64,000 nt of DNA from Spironucleus salmonicida (taxonomy: Eukaryota > Fornicata > Diplomonadida > Hexamitidae): assembly GCA_000497125.2 (NCBI GenBank), contig CM035319.1, forward strand, positions 1,046,001 to 1,110,000, given 5' to 3'. The translations under genes were made by a program, and so were the position numbers. Shown piece after piece: positions 9,620-19,717 of this stretch. The notes under the pieces were generated by a model. It made no database searches, was not told the DNA's origin, and was given only the letters and a program-made list of their open reading frames with translations. How positions within the stretch are numbered: position 1 is the first letter of the stretch; every line of letters begins with the position of its first letter.

Positions 9620-10099
9620 TCATTCGTCGCTGTGGCTAAAGCTGCGGCTGTGGAGTCCACTGAGCTCCCCAGCTAGCATCTATTTTTCGTGTATTTCACC
9701 CATAAGATGCTGTATTTCGGTCTGGTATGCTCCCTTCTTCTCATCGAGTGTCTGTTGCTTCCTGATGATCAACTCCTCGATCTTGGCAATTTGGCTTGCC
9801 TCGCGCTACTTCTGATCGGATAGTAGGAACTGGGCCTCGGAGATCTCCTGGATCAGCTTCTACTCGATCATCTGGGTGTCCTCTTGGTTATAGATCGAAA
9901 GTGAGAGGTCAGTCAGCTTCTTCTTTAGGAACGAAATTTCCGTTTTTGCAGTCTCATGAATTCTGTCGATTTCAGCCTGAATTTGAGACAGTTTCAATGT
10001 TTTTTGGGCCAACTACTATGTATGGGTATTGAGTGAGTCCTAGTACTGCGAGTATATAGTGTTCAGTTACGCTGCCAGCTCTGGGTAAAACTTGGACAT
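9620..10099 (-). CDS. Coiled-coil protein (159 aa)
   Basis: The frame starts MSKFYPELAAQLNTIYSQY and runs to TGA at 9620-9622, with several TAG and TAA codons as Gln. Nearly the whole length is heptad-like helix rich in Lys, Glu, Gln and Leu (for example EISFLKKKLTDLSLSI and KIEELIIRKQQTLDEKK), ending in a short Ser/His tail. Such proteins are common in cytoskeletal or kinetochore complexes, but this one cannot be assigned. It is convergent with the 232-aa gene. Confidence 0.65.
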
Positions 10100-10591
10100 G
10101 ATTTAGGGGAGTGCAAAAAGCATAATAATATTATATATAATATTAAGAAAAACTAAAATTTTGTATAATAATAATTAAGAATAGGAAAGAGTAATTTAAG
10201 ATAAAACTGATAATAAATATTTATATTATTTTATGCATAATGGTTTTTGATGTATACGTTTATGGTATTAATGTAAGATTGTGATTAAATAATAGGCACC
10301 ATGTGTTGTTAAATTATAATAATCATAATCAGTAGATACATCAAAAATATCCGCTCCTAGGAATGAAATATACAAAATTCTTTCAAATTTGAATGTAATA
10401 TACTATTGTCAATAGAGTTCATATAATAAACTTCCAAATATTTTAGGGACTTTAATGCAAATTATTATATTTTAATTATAGAAAAACCAACCTACGTATC
10501 CTGTAAATCAATGATCCGAGCAATCAAGGTTTAGATATTCAGTCTATCTAGTTATAAGCCTATCAAATTCTCAAGTTATAGAAAGTTAAAC
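10100..10591. other. AT-rich intergenic region
   Basis: About 490 bases of AT-rich sequence with no open frame or RNA gene that I can support. It ends at the left edge of the first glycoprotein cassette. Confidence 0.6.
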
Positions 10592-10681
10592 CGCGTCTTG
10601 ACCTGTGCCGCAATTCTCTAATTGGGGAACTGCATATTATATATTATTCTGGACCGCAGGTATCATTCCGCAAAATTAGCA

Positions 10682-11455
10682 ATGTCGAAAGCAAAGAAGC
10701 CAGAGCAGACCCTGAAGGAGCGCGTGGGCAGCCTGTACCTAGCGTACCGCGCCAGTAGCCTCCCCACCTAGCTGAAGGACCTGCAGGACCACTTTGCGCT
10801 GGACTCGGAGACGAACTCCGCGCACCAGGCCCAGCTCGACTTCCACAACCTCACGCTATCGCGGGCCAAGGCGCTGGACCTGCCCTATCCGGTGTTCTTC
10901 ATCGTGCACCGGCTCGTGCTGATCTATTTCGCGACGCCGATCCCCACCGAGGACCTCCGCGCCCTCACGCTCACGGTGTTCAGCCTACTCACGCGCCAGC
11001 ACGACGCGGAGTACCCGGTGTTCGACGACTTCGAGGAGGCCGACGACCAGCACGCGCGGGTCTCGGCCAAGGAGGCGACGCTGGCCCCGGAAATTTTCAG
11101 CTCGGTCTCGCTGGTAGGAAAGCAGAGCGACGACCCCAAGAAGCCGCTGCGGCGGACGCTGGTCAGACTTGGCGACGCGCAGGCGAGCCAGTGCCTGCAG
11201 CTGTGTGGCCAGATGCTCGCCCAGCGCGCGCTGTTCCGGGCCAGCCTGGGCGCCAACCAGACGCGGATCTGCGGGGTGCAGACAGTGCGGGCGCCGTGCG
11301 TGCCCTTCTGCAAGGACCTGTCGCCCCTGTCCCAGGGGTTCAAGTGGAGGGCGGTGGACAGGCTGGAGCTGGTCGTGCGGGAGGCGGTCAAGGAGAAGGC
11401 GGCGAGGATGTGGGAGGAGCTGCAGGAAGCGGCCCGGCCGGCCAGCGTGAAGTGA
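10682..11455 (+). CDS. 257-aa cassette protein, copy 1
   Basis: The ATG at 10682 begins MSKAKKPEQTLKERVGSLYL, and one TAG codon is read as Gln before the long frame ending in TGA at 11453. The product is helical and charged, without signal peptide or membrane span, so probably intracellular. It has an acidic middle (DDFEEADDQ) and a C-terminal helix rich in Glu, Lys and Ala. I do not recognise the family. It lies 179 bases upstream of the glycoprotein gene on the same strand, and the two are duplicated together, suggesting a functional pair, although paralogue A at 415 lacks it. Confidence 0.65.
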
Positions 11456-11607
11456 GTCGGGTATCCCATTTTATCCATCCTTTGCTTTAGCGTATGCCAC
11501 GCCGCAGCGCTAGTTAGTAGCGCGTGCGCCGTCTGCGAAAACGCGCATACTTAGTATTAAATAGCATATACTGTAGAATTCGTAGAATTTTCGTCTATGG
11601 GCTGGGG

Positions 11608-11615
11608 TATATAAT
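11608..11615 (+). promoter_or_regulatory. TATA-like box before glycoprotein B1
   Basis: TATATAAT lies 20-27 bases upstream of the ATG at 11635 and follows a GC-rich stretch. The same element precedes the second cassette copy. The function is inferred from position. Confidence 0.35.
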
Positions 11616-11634
11616 AATTAGTGCTGCATCAGAA

Positions 11635-13215
11635 ATGCTCGTGCTCCTGGCTGATGCCGTGCACTGCTTTCAGGACAACGCGGTCCTCCAGGGCAACTCG
11701 CAGTCCAAGGTGCTGACCCTGGTGCTCACCCCCGCCCCCGAAAACGACCCGCTGTGCGTGGCATCCAACAACCGCGAGTCCCTGTGCAAGCTGCAGTACC
11801 TCGACGCCGCCGGTGCGGTGCAGACGATCGACCAGTCGTTCATATACATCGACAGCGCCGCCGTCGCCATAAGATTCAACCTATCCTCCGCAGCAGCGAA
11901 ATACACCCTCATCTCGGCGCAGTCCCTCCTCTCCTACATCGCGCTCATCGTGGGCTCGCTGGAGTCCCCCGGGGCCGTCCAGACCATCCAGCACACGCAG
12001 ATGAACGCGACCAACTGCTGGGACGACCTGGTGCTCCGCTACAACCGGTCGGCGGGCCACGAGTTCCTCCAGATGGACGGCACGCCGCTCGACTGCCAGA
12101 TCACGGCACCCGTGGTCAAATTCGAGTACTTCGCCGAGGAGCGGTGGAGATCCTTCGGGGTCCAGGGCGTAAGCGGGGAGGCTGGCTACTACGACGCCAC
12201 CAAGACGTTCAACCACTCCGAGACGCTCCACTACAAGCAAACGCTGGCGGGACTGACGGATGCCGCCGCGATCGAGGTGTTCAAGTACTTCTTCGTGGCG
12301 TTTCAGAACAACCGGTCCATCGAGACGCGCATCCACATCGTGACCACCATTGGCTCCCTGGACCAGATCATCCTCGCGGCGCCGCTGCTCGTGCTCTCGA
12401 TGGGCAGTCCGTGCTACTCCGCCCTCTAGCCCCTGGGATACGCCTCTGTCCTCCAGGTCACCGCCTTCAGCCACAACGTCGAGTTCCTCGACCACACCGC
12501 GTGCAGCTCCAAGACGACCAGCTTCGGGAACCAGATGCGGATCATCACGGACACTTTCAACTTTTCGTCGAGCCGGGAAATCAACAGCCTGCCGCACTTT
12601 CGGAAACGTTCGGGGTTTAGCATCACCTTCGACGCGCCCATCGCCAACTACTCGCAGCTGACGTCCGGGGTCATGATAAGCTACCTAACGTACTATGACG
12701 AGAATGACGTCATTCTGGACGAGGAGTCCGTGCTCCTCGCCCTGGCCCTGAGTTGCTTCCAGAACATCCAGGCCTTCTTCCAGCGGGACCGGCTCTGCGT
12801 GCAGGTCCAAACCTTCCCCACGGCGCAGTGCATCGCTCGCGGCAGCTCCTAGCTGCAGTACGTGCTCGGAATACAGCCCGGCACCTTCCTGACGCGCCAG
12901 GTCGTCTTCGTCTTCAGCATAAACTACGTGTACAACGGCTCGTTGCAGTGCACCTCGACGTACGGTACCAACGACTATGCCGAGAACTTGGCGGGCACGG
13001 TCGCAGTTAAGACGGCCCTGTACTAGAAAATGGTAGCAAACCACACCACTTTATACAACTTTTTGCAGTCGACCCACGAGTATATTCGGCCTACCGTTCT
13101 GCTCCTTTCGGATATGTCCCCAATTTACACCTACTTCGGGATTATTATCTCTGGCGTTCTGCTCCTCACCGCGGTCGGCGTAGGCGTACTTGTCCATATG
13201 CAGCGCAGAGGCTGA
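11635..13215 (+). CDS. Type I surface glycoprotein, paralogue B1 (526 aa)
   Basis: The frame begins MLVLLADAVHCFQDNAVL and ends in TGA at 13213, with three TAG codons read as Gln. The short hydrophobic start is a candidate signal peptide. The ectodomain has several N-glycosylation sequons (NATN, NRSA, NFSS, NYSQ, NGSL, NHTT) and spaced cysteines. A C-terminal segment (FGIIISGVLLLTAVGVGVLV) is membrane-spanning and is followed by the short basic tail HMQRRG. It is predicted to be a single-pass plasma-membrane protein. It matches paralogue A in length and layout. Its role is unknown. Confidence 0.78.
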
Positions 13216-13224
13216 GCTTATTTT

Positions 13225-15164
13225 TATTATTTTACAAAATAAATAATATTATTATTATACATAATATATACGATTTCCTTCTAAACTAATTTCTCACGTA
13301 CACTCTGCCACTAGCTGCCCTTAACAAGCTAATTCCGCACCGCTACCTGTGCAAAAAGAAGCGGAAAACTGCAAAATTTGCCTCCAAACCGCACGTGTTG
13401 CCCCGCGAATGCTCAGCAGGCGGCCGGGACCTCAAACTAGCGCTTCACACTACCTTTGCAGCTTAGGATCAAAGTCAGCTTTTCGTATTCTTATTGGCCG
13501 TGGGAGCCCGGAATGCGCAAAATTCGTCCCAAACTGATATAACGATGGAGCGAAAACTTTGAAAATTTCATATGCAATATGGCCTCTACAAGCTCTCAAG
13601 AAAAAGTTAAGCGCCGCAATTAAAGGATTCGAGTAGTTTGGAACACTGCAAATGTAAGAATTTATCGTGACTCTAACCGGAAAAATACCACTAGAAATGC
13701 TAAACCTAGGAAGTGATATAATGTATGAATTTCGCGCGAGCCGTTTCTAGATAATTTTCAAAAATAGCTTTCTGCCGAAAAATGGATCCCTCATGCAGGA
13801 GCGTTCCGTTTTTGTATTATGCTCGTGAAAATGCTGTTCTTGCAGCTGCGGCTCGCCTCATAGCAATTTCACGTGCAGTAGGCACCAAAAACGCTCGCAA
13901 AAAGTAAAACTGACTGATTACAGACACATAAATACTGCATTCAGGGAACGAATAGATCGAAAATGATATAATAAGATTGAGGAATCGTGAAATTTTTGTA
14001 TAATTTAATTGGTAATGAGTCAGCTACAATAAATATACGGTACCTCCAAATAGGAAAAAGATAAATTGCTTCATTTCCTTTAACTATTTTGGCATAATGA
14101 TGTGTTTATGGTGGTTGATGTACTGGTTTAATTTACTTGAACATAAATTCTAAGATCTAATTAACCTGCCTTTAGCAGTTAAGTATTGTTTGCTCGGGCC
14201 TGGAACTCCGATTAAGTTATAATTACTAGATAAACATAAATAACATTATAAGGATGTGTGCACTGCTTAAATAGCGTTTTTCCTGTAAATGAAAAATATT
14301 TTTCAAATTTTCTGGTGCGTATAGAGACTCAATTACAAAATTGCAAGTAATTACAAGTATACACACTGGGAATGCTACAAGTTTGTAGTGAAAATATGAA
14401 ATTTTTAGCGTCAAAATCCATAATAATTAATTTATACTTCTATTTTAATTCCTAGAATAACGAAAATATATTTACTGAGGCAACTATAACATGAAAAAAA
14501 TTTAAACACTGCTCCTTTGCACGATAATGCAATTATTTGAAAATCTGTTTTATCAGTTCATTATATAAATATTTTTCGGTTATTATCAAATATCGATTTT
14601 GATATTTCATTAATTATTAGATAGTAATATGCATTTTTTAATAGATAGCAAGAACTCGGTATATGATTATTAAGCGTTATATCACTATAAAATTAAACTA
14701 CTAATACAAAGTTCCTGATACCGAAATCGATTTCTCACCAACCAGAGGAAACAAAGTTTTGAACCGTGCGGGAACTTACTAATTTGGATGCAGAAAGGTA
14801 TAATATTTACAATGTGATTCAAACTTTAACTTAATAAACTATAAGCTTAGCACATTTACTTCACCATCTACTATTAACTATTTTCTTAGTTCATGTAGAG
14901 ATGAAATACAAATGAATAACATAATAATTCCTTATAATTTAACATTAAAATAAGATTTTTGTCATATCAAGAATACTAGTATCACGTTATTCTAGCCTAA
15001 AATCAAGTGTTAGGTTATATTAAATGATTTAATTCGAAATTTTTAAATAGGATGGAAAATTTAGTAAAAATTCGAGGCAGCCGATTACAACTATTTTTTA
15101 ACTATATCAATCAAGTAATTAAACGCAGGATATCTGTAGTAGTTTCATCCATAAGCAGTGGAAT
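13225..15164. other. Unique spacer between glycoprotein cassettes
   Basis: About 1.9 kb separates the two cassettes. Bases 13300-13560 are GC-richer and keep a frame of about 100 codons without TGA but also without an ATG, possibly a gene relic. A 43-codon frame at 13782-13913 is too short to call. The rest is AT-rich with nothing I can support. Confidence 0.5.
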
Positions 15165-15254
15165 CGCGTCTTGACCTGTGCCACAATTCTCTAATTGGGG
15201 AACTGCATATTATATATTATTCTGGACCGCAGGTATCATTCCGCAAAATTAGCA

Positions 15255-16028
15255 ATGTCGAAAGCAAAGAAGCCAGAGCAGACCCTGAAGGAGCGCGTGG
15301 GCAGCCTGTACCTAGCGTACCGCGCCAGTAGCCTCCCCACCTAGCTGAAGGACCTGCAGGACCACTTTGCGCTGGACTCGGAGACGAACTCCGCGCACCA
15401 GGCCCAGCTCGACTTCCACAACCTCACGCTATCGCGGGCCAAGGCGCTGGACCTGCCCTATCCGGTGTTCTTCATCGTGCACCGGCTCGTGCTGATCTAT
15501 TTCGCGACGCCGATCCCCACCGAGGACCTCCGCGCCCTCACGCTCACGGTGTTCAGCCTACTCACGCGCCAGCACGACGCGGAGTACCCGGTGTTCGACG
15601 ACTTCGAGGAGGCCGACGACCAGCACGCGCGGGTCTCGGCCAAGGAGGCGACGCTGGCCCCGGAAATTTTCAGCTCGGTCTCGCTGGTAGGAAAGCAGAG
15701 CGACGACCCCAAGAAGCCGCTGCGGCGGACGCTGGTCAGACTTGGCGACGCGCAGGCGAGCCAGTGCCTGCAGCTGTGTGGCCAGATGCTCGCCCAGCGC
15801 GCGCTGTTCCGGGCCAGCCTGGGCGCCAACCAGACGCGGATCTGCGGGGTGCAGACAGTGCGGGCGCCGTGCGTGCCCTTCTGCAAGGACCTGTCGCCCC
15901 TGTCCCAGGGGTTCAAGTGGAGGGCGGTGGACAGGCTGGAGCTGGTCGTGCGGGAGGCGGTCAAGGAGAAGGCGGCGAGGATGTGGGAGGAGCTGCAGGA
16001 AGCGGCCCGGCCGGCCAGCGTGAAGTGA
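15255..16028 (+). CDS. 257-aa cassette protein, copy 2
   Basis: Same frame, length and predicted protein as the gene at 10682, including the internal TAG read as Gln. It is followed after 179 bases by glycoprotein B2. An intracellular partner of the glycoprotein is possible but only inferred from co-duplication. Confidence 0.65.
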
Positions 16029-16207
16029 GTCGGGTATCCCATTTTATCCATCCTTTGCTTTAGCGTATGCCACGCCGCAGCGCTAGTTAGTAGCGCGTGC
16101 GCCGTCTGCGAAAACGCGCATACTTAGTATTAAATAGCATATACTGTAGAATTCGTAGAATTTTCGTCTATGGGCTGGGGTATATAATAATTAGTGCTGC
16201 ATCAGAA

Positions 16208-17788
16208 ATGCTCGTGCTCCTGGCTGATGCCGTGCACTGCTTTCAGGACAACGCGGTCCTCCAGGGCAACTCGCAGTCCAAGGTGCTGACCCTGGTGCTC
16301 ACCCCCGCCCCCGAAAACGACCCGCTGTGCGTGGCATCCAACAACCGCGAGTCCCTGTGCAAGCTGCAGTACCTCGACGCCGCCGGTGCGGTGCAGACGA
16401 TCGACCAGTCGTTCATATACATCGACAGCGCCGCCGTCGCCATAAGATTCAACCTATCCTCCGCAGCAGCGAAATACACCCTCATCTCGGCGCAGTCCCT
16501 CCTCTCCTACATCGCGCTCATCGTGGGCTCGCTGGAGTCCCCCGGGGCCGTCCAGACCATCCAGCACACGCAGATGAACGCGACCAACTGCTGGGACGAC
16601 CTGGTGCTCCGCTACAACCGGTCGGCGGGCCACGAGTTCCTCCAGATGGACGGCACGCCGCTCGACTGCCAGATCACGGCACCCGTGGTCAAATTCGAGT
16701 ACTTCGCCGAGGAGCGGTGGAGATCCTTCGGGGTCCAGGGCGTAAGCGGGGAGGCTGGCTACTACGACGCCACCAAGACGTTCAACCACTCCGAGACGCT
16801 CCACTACAAGCAAACGCTGGCGGGACTGACGGATGCCGCCGCGATCGAGGTGTTCAAGTACTTCTTCGTGGCGTTTCAGAACAACCGGTCCATCGAGACG
16901 CGCATCCACATCGTGACCACCATTGGCTCCCTGGACCAGATCATCCTCGCGGCGCCGCTGCTCGTGCTCTCGATGGGCAGTCCGTGCTACTCCGCCCTCT
17001 AGCCCCTGGGATACGCCTCTGTCCTCCAGGTCACCGCCTTCAGCCACAACGTCGAGTTCCTCGACCACACCGCGTGCAGCTCCAAGACGACCAGCTTCGG
17101 GAACCAGATGCGGATCATCACGGACACTTTCAACTTTTCGTCGAGCCGGGAAATCAACAGCCTGCCGCACTTTCGGAAACGTTCGGGGTTTAGCATCACC
17201 TTCGACGCGCCCATCGCCAACTACTCGCAGCTGACGTCCGGGGTCATGATAAGCTACCTAACGTACTATGACGAGAATGACGTCATTCTGGACGAGGAGT
17301 CCGTGCTCCTCGCCCTGGCCCTGAGTTGCTTCCAGAACATCCAGGCCTTCTTCCAGCGGGACCGGCTCTGCGTGCAGGTCCAAACCTTCCCCACGGCGCA
17401 GTGCATCGCTCGCGGCAGCTCCTAGCTGCAGTACGTGCTCGGAATACAGCCCGGCACCTTCCTGACGCGCCAGGTCGTCTTCGTCTTCAGCATAAACTAC
17501 GTGTACAACGGCTCGTTGCAGTGCACCTCGACGTACGGTACCAACGACTATGCCGAGAACTTGGCGGGCACGGTCGCAGTTAAGACGGCCCTGTACTAGA
17601 AAATGGTAGCAAACCACACCACTTTATACAACTTTTTGCAGTCGACCCACGAGTATATTCGGCCTACCGTTCTGCTCCTTTCGGATATGTCCCCAATTTA
17701 CACCTACTTCGGGATTATTATCTCTGGCGTTCTGCTCCTCACCGCGGTCGGCGTAGGCGTACTTGTCCATATGCAGCGCAGAGGCTGA
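16208..17788 (+). CDS. Type I surface glycoprotein, paralogue B2 (526 aa)
   Basis: Predicted protein identical to B1 at 11635 as far as I could compare. It keeps the candidate signal peptide, the Asn-linked glycosylation sites, the C-terminal membrane span and the HMQRRG tail. It ends 35 bases before the stop codon of the convergent NME7 gene. Confidence 0.78.
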
Positions 17789-17823
17789 GCTTATTTTATT
17801 TCTTTAATTAATTTAATTTCACC

Positions 17824-18972
17824 TCACTCAACAACTCTGAACCAAAAATCTGAATGAATCTCGGCCTCCTCCTCAATATCTGTAATGAAAACAGCATTAT
17901 CAACGATATCTACGCCGAATTTAGCTCTAACGCTGTCAGGTTTCAAAACTCTGGCAATTTCTGGGTCAAATGGACCACAAATTTCTCTCATTTCTTTGAC
18001 AGCATTCGGACCTTCAAACTCAATTGCAATGCAAATTCCATCATCCATTCTGTCGCAATATTCTTTATAACAAGGAATTACACCATTATAGGAAATCATT
18101 AGCTCTTAAATATCTGCAGCAGTAGGAATTGCAGCATGAATACCAGAAACTGAAAGTTTTGTACGATCAAGAATGAAATCAATGATTTCTGCTGATTTTT
18201 ATGGAGTGAGAATAACAACTACAGTCTTTTCAGCTACTTAAGGGGCAGAGATTGGTCGTAGTTAAAATAGGTAGTTTATTGCTTACAAAGCTTAAGCTTC
18301 AGTATCAAACGAAACAAAAGCATTAGAAATTTAATCAATGCCATATTTTTTACGTAACTGGTTTTATGCGCATTGTGCCGGATCTCTTGGACCGATAATA
18401 TTTTTAAACTTCTCAATACAGCCAAATCCACGAATCTCAAAGAAAATTGCATTACCAACAAGAGAATCTACTAATTATGTAAAATATGATTGATTTTAAT
18501 GTTATGAATATACAAATTCGGCGTGTTTTCTTTCTAGATAACTTAATTGAATACGCTCAAAAGAAAGTTAATTTACCCTCAAAGCATCAACAACGTCCGA
18601 AAGTACTTTTAGATTTTTAACAGCGTGTGGCTTTATGATAGCGAAACATTTTTCATTATCTGCAGAAAGTTTATTAGAAGTGAAAATATTTGCATATTAG
18701 ATGATGTTATGTTGTCTACCATGGATTGTAACTGCATTTCCAGGAGCAAATCTAGTTAAATCTAGCTCTGGATAAGGAGATCTCTTAAGAAAAACTCTTT
18801 TATTTGTTACATCCATAATTTCGATTTCCTATGTTTCAACGAAGATTCTAATAATATAAGGACGATCTTTATCAGCCAACTTATCATACCACGATGAATT
18901 AAAGCACAATGGCGTGGCATCTTATGCAGTTGAATGACGAGGATCAATTTTCACTGTTTAGGTAAAAGACAT
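17824..18972 (-). CDS. NME7: NME7-like protein (DM10 plus two NDK domains)
   Basis: This is an axonemal nucleoside diphosphate kinase-related protein; NME7 is known as a microtubule inner protein of flagellar doublets. The 382-aa protein has an N-terminal DM10-type domain (SSWYDKLADKDRPYIIRIF, then EIEIMDVTNKRVFLKR), a first NDK domain from about residue 105 (CFAIIKPHAVKN), and a second, cut-down one ending in CGPFDPEIARVLKPDSVRAKFG. Both NDK domains lack the catalytic His: the usual NxxH position reads NAFVSFD in the first and NAVFITD in the second. It is therefore probably structural. About seventeen TAA/TAG codons act as Gln, and it ends in TGA. It fits a flagellate host. Confidence 0.88.
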
Positions 18973-19070
18973 TTTGCGGATTCTGGAGTGGCTTCTAAAT
19001 ACTTCACTTATTTTGTATAATAAGTTTAGCTTACCTGATTTTGAAAATTATAATTAATAAAATAAAAATT

Positions 19071-19142
19071 CTCCCAAACCGGGAATCGAACCCGGATCTC
19101 CTGGGTGAAAACCAGAAATGCTAACCGTTATACCATTTGGGA
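19071..19142 (-). tRNA. tRNA-Glu (UUC), solitary copy
   Basis: Same 72-base gene as at 5223, with anticodon TTC, on the minus strand. Only about 15 bases of downstream flank (AAAATAAAAATT) are shared with the other copies, and tRNA-Leu and the rest of module I are absent. It lies 98 bases upstream of the NME7 start. Confidence 0.95.
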
Positions 19143-19717
19143 ATATTGATAATATATTAATAATCATCTATACTACTAATACAAAAAAATAATTAACATA
19201 ATAGAATTTATCTTCCTAGTTGCCTAGATCATGCAATATCATACCACTCAAAGTTTTATGTTTTTTTATATATAATTAATTTTGTTATTATATATAAGAA
19301 ATTTTAAGATACTTCATTCTGTAGATCAATATTATTTCTTATTTCTATTTAGCATTAAACTAGTTTGTAAAAAGCAGCTATTAATGTATATAAGATATAG
19401 TTTATTTAATCTTAAGAACATTATAAAGTATAAATAGAATTTTAAATAATTTTTATTCATGAGAAAGTTAGTTTACAAATAGTATATGAAATAATAGCAC
19501 AAACAAGGCATATTTCTGACAAATATATGCATATTTTTATTCTTTTTTTGGGTTAACGATAATGCTATTTCCATGATTTAAATATCATACAAAATTAAAT
19601 TTTAGTTATAATAATATTAAAAAAATTATTTGCAAATATAAAATATTTTAATATTAATTAACAACTTAATTGTTATTATTATATATTGAAATATATTCAA
19701 TATCTTTTTAATTTTAA
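19143..19717. other. AT-rich intergenic region
   Basis: About 575 bases of very AT-rich sequence between tRNA-Glu and the WD40 gene. It presumably contains the promoter of the latter. No gene is seen. Confidence 0.6.

Larger units (their letters stand above)
10592..13224 (+). repeat. Two-gene glycoprotein cassette, copy 1
   Basis: A 2,633-bp block holding the 257-aa gene and the 526-aa glycoprotein gene is repeated in direct orientation at 15165-17797, offset by 4,573 bases. I saw a single-base difference near the left edge (GTGCCGCAA against GTGCCACAA) and none in the coding parts. The flanks on both sides are unrelated AT-rich sequence, so the block has sharp edges. Confidence 0.92.
15165..17797 (+). 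repeat. Two-gene glycoprotein cassette, copy 2
   Basis: Direct repeat of 10592-13224. Similarity begins at the CGCGTCTTGACC stretch and stops seven bases into the AT-rich sequence after the glycoprotein stop codon, where NME7 sequence follows at once. Confidence 0.92.

Noticed and set aside
415-13215. Idea that the 526-aa glycoprotein is a HAP2-type gamete fusogen
   Set aside because: Size and type I layout would fit, but none of the conserved HAP2 domain motifs could be recognised. Left as an unrecognised surface glycoprotein.
10592-13224. Idea that the GC-rich blocks are foreign or mobile-element insertions
   Set aside because: They use the same reassigned code, carry host tRNA genes, lack any transposase, integrase or polymerase, have no target-site duplications I can see, and the composition change can lie inside one gene.
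13240-13560. Frame of about 100 codons without TGA after the first glycoprotein cassette
   Set aside because: No ATG in frame and no recognisable protein. Possibly a relic, but not supportable as a gene.
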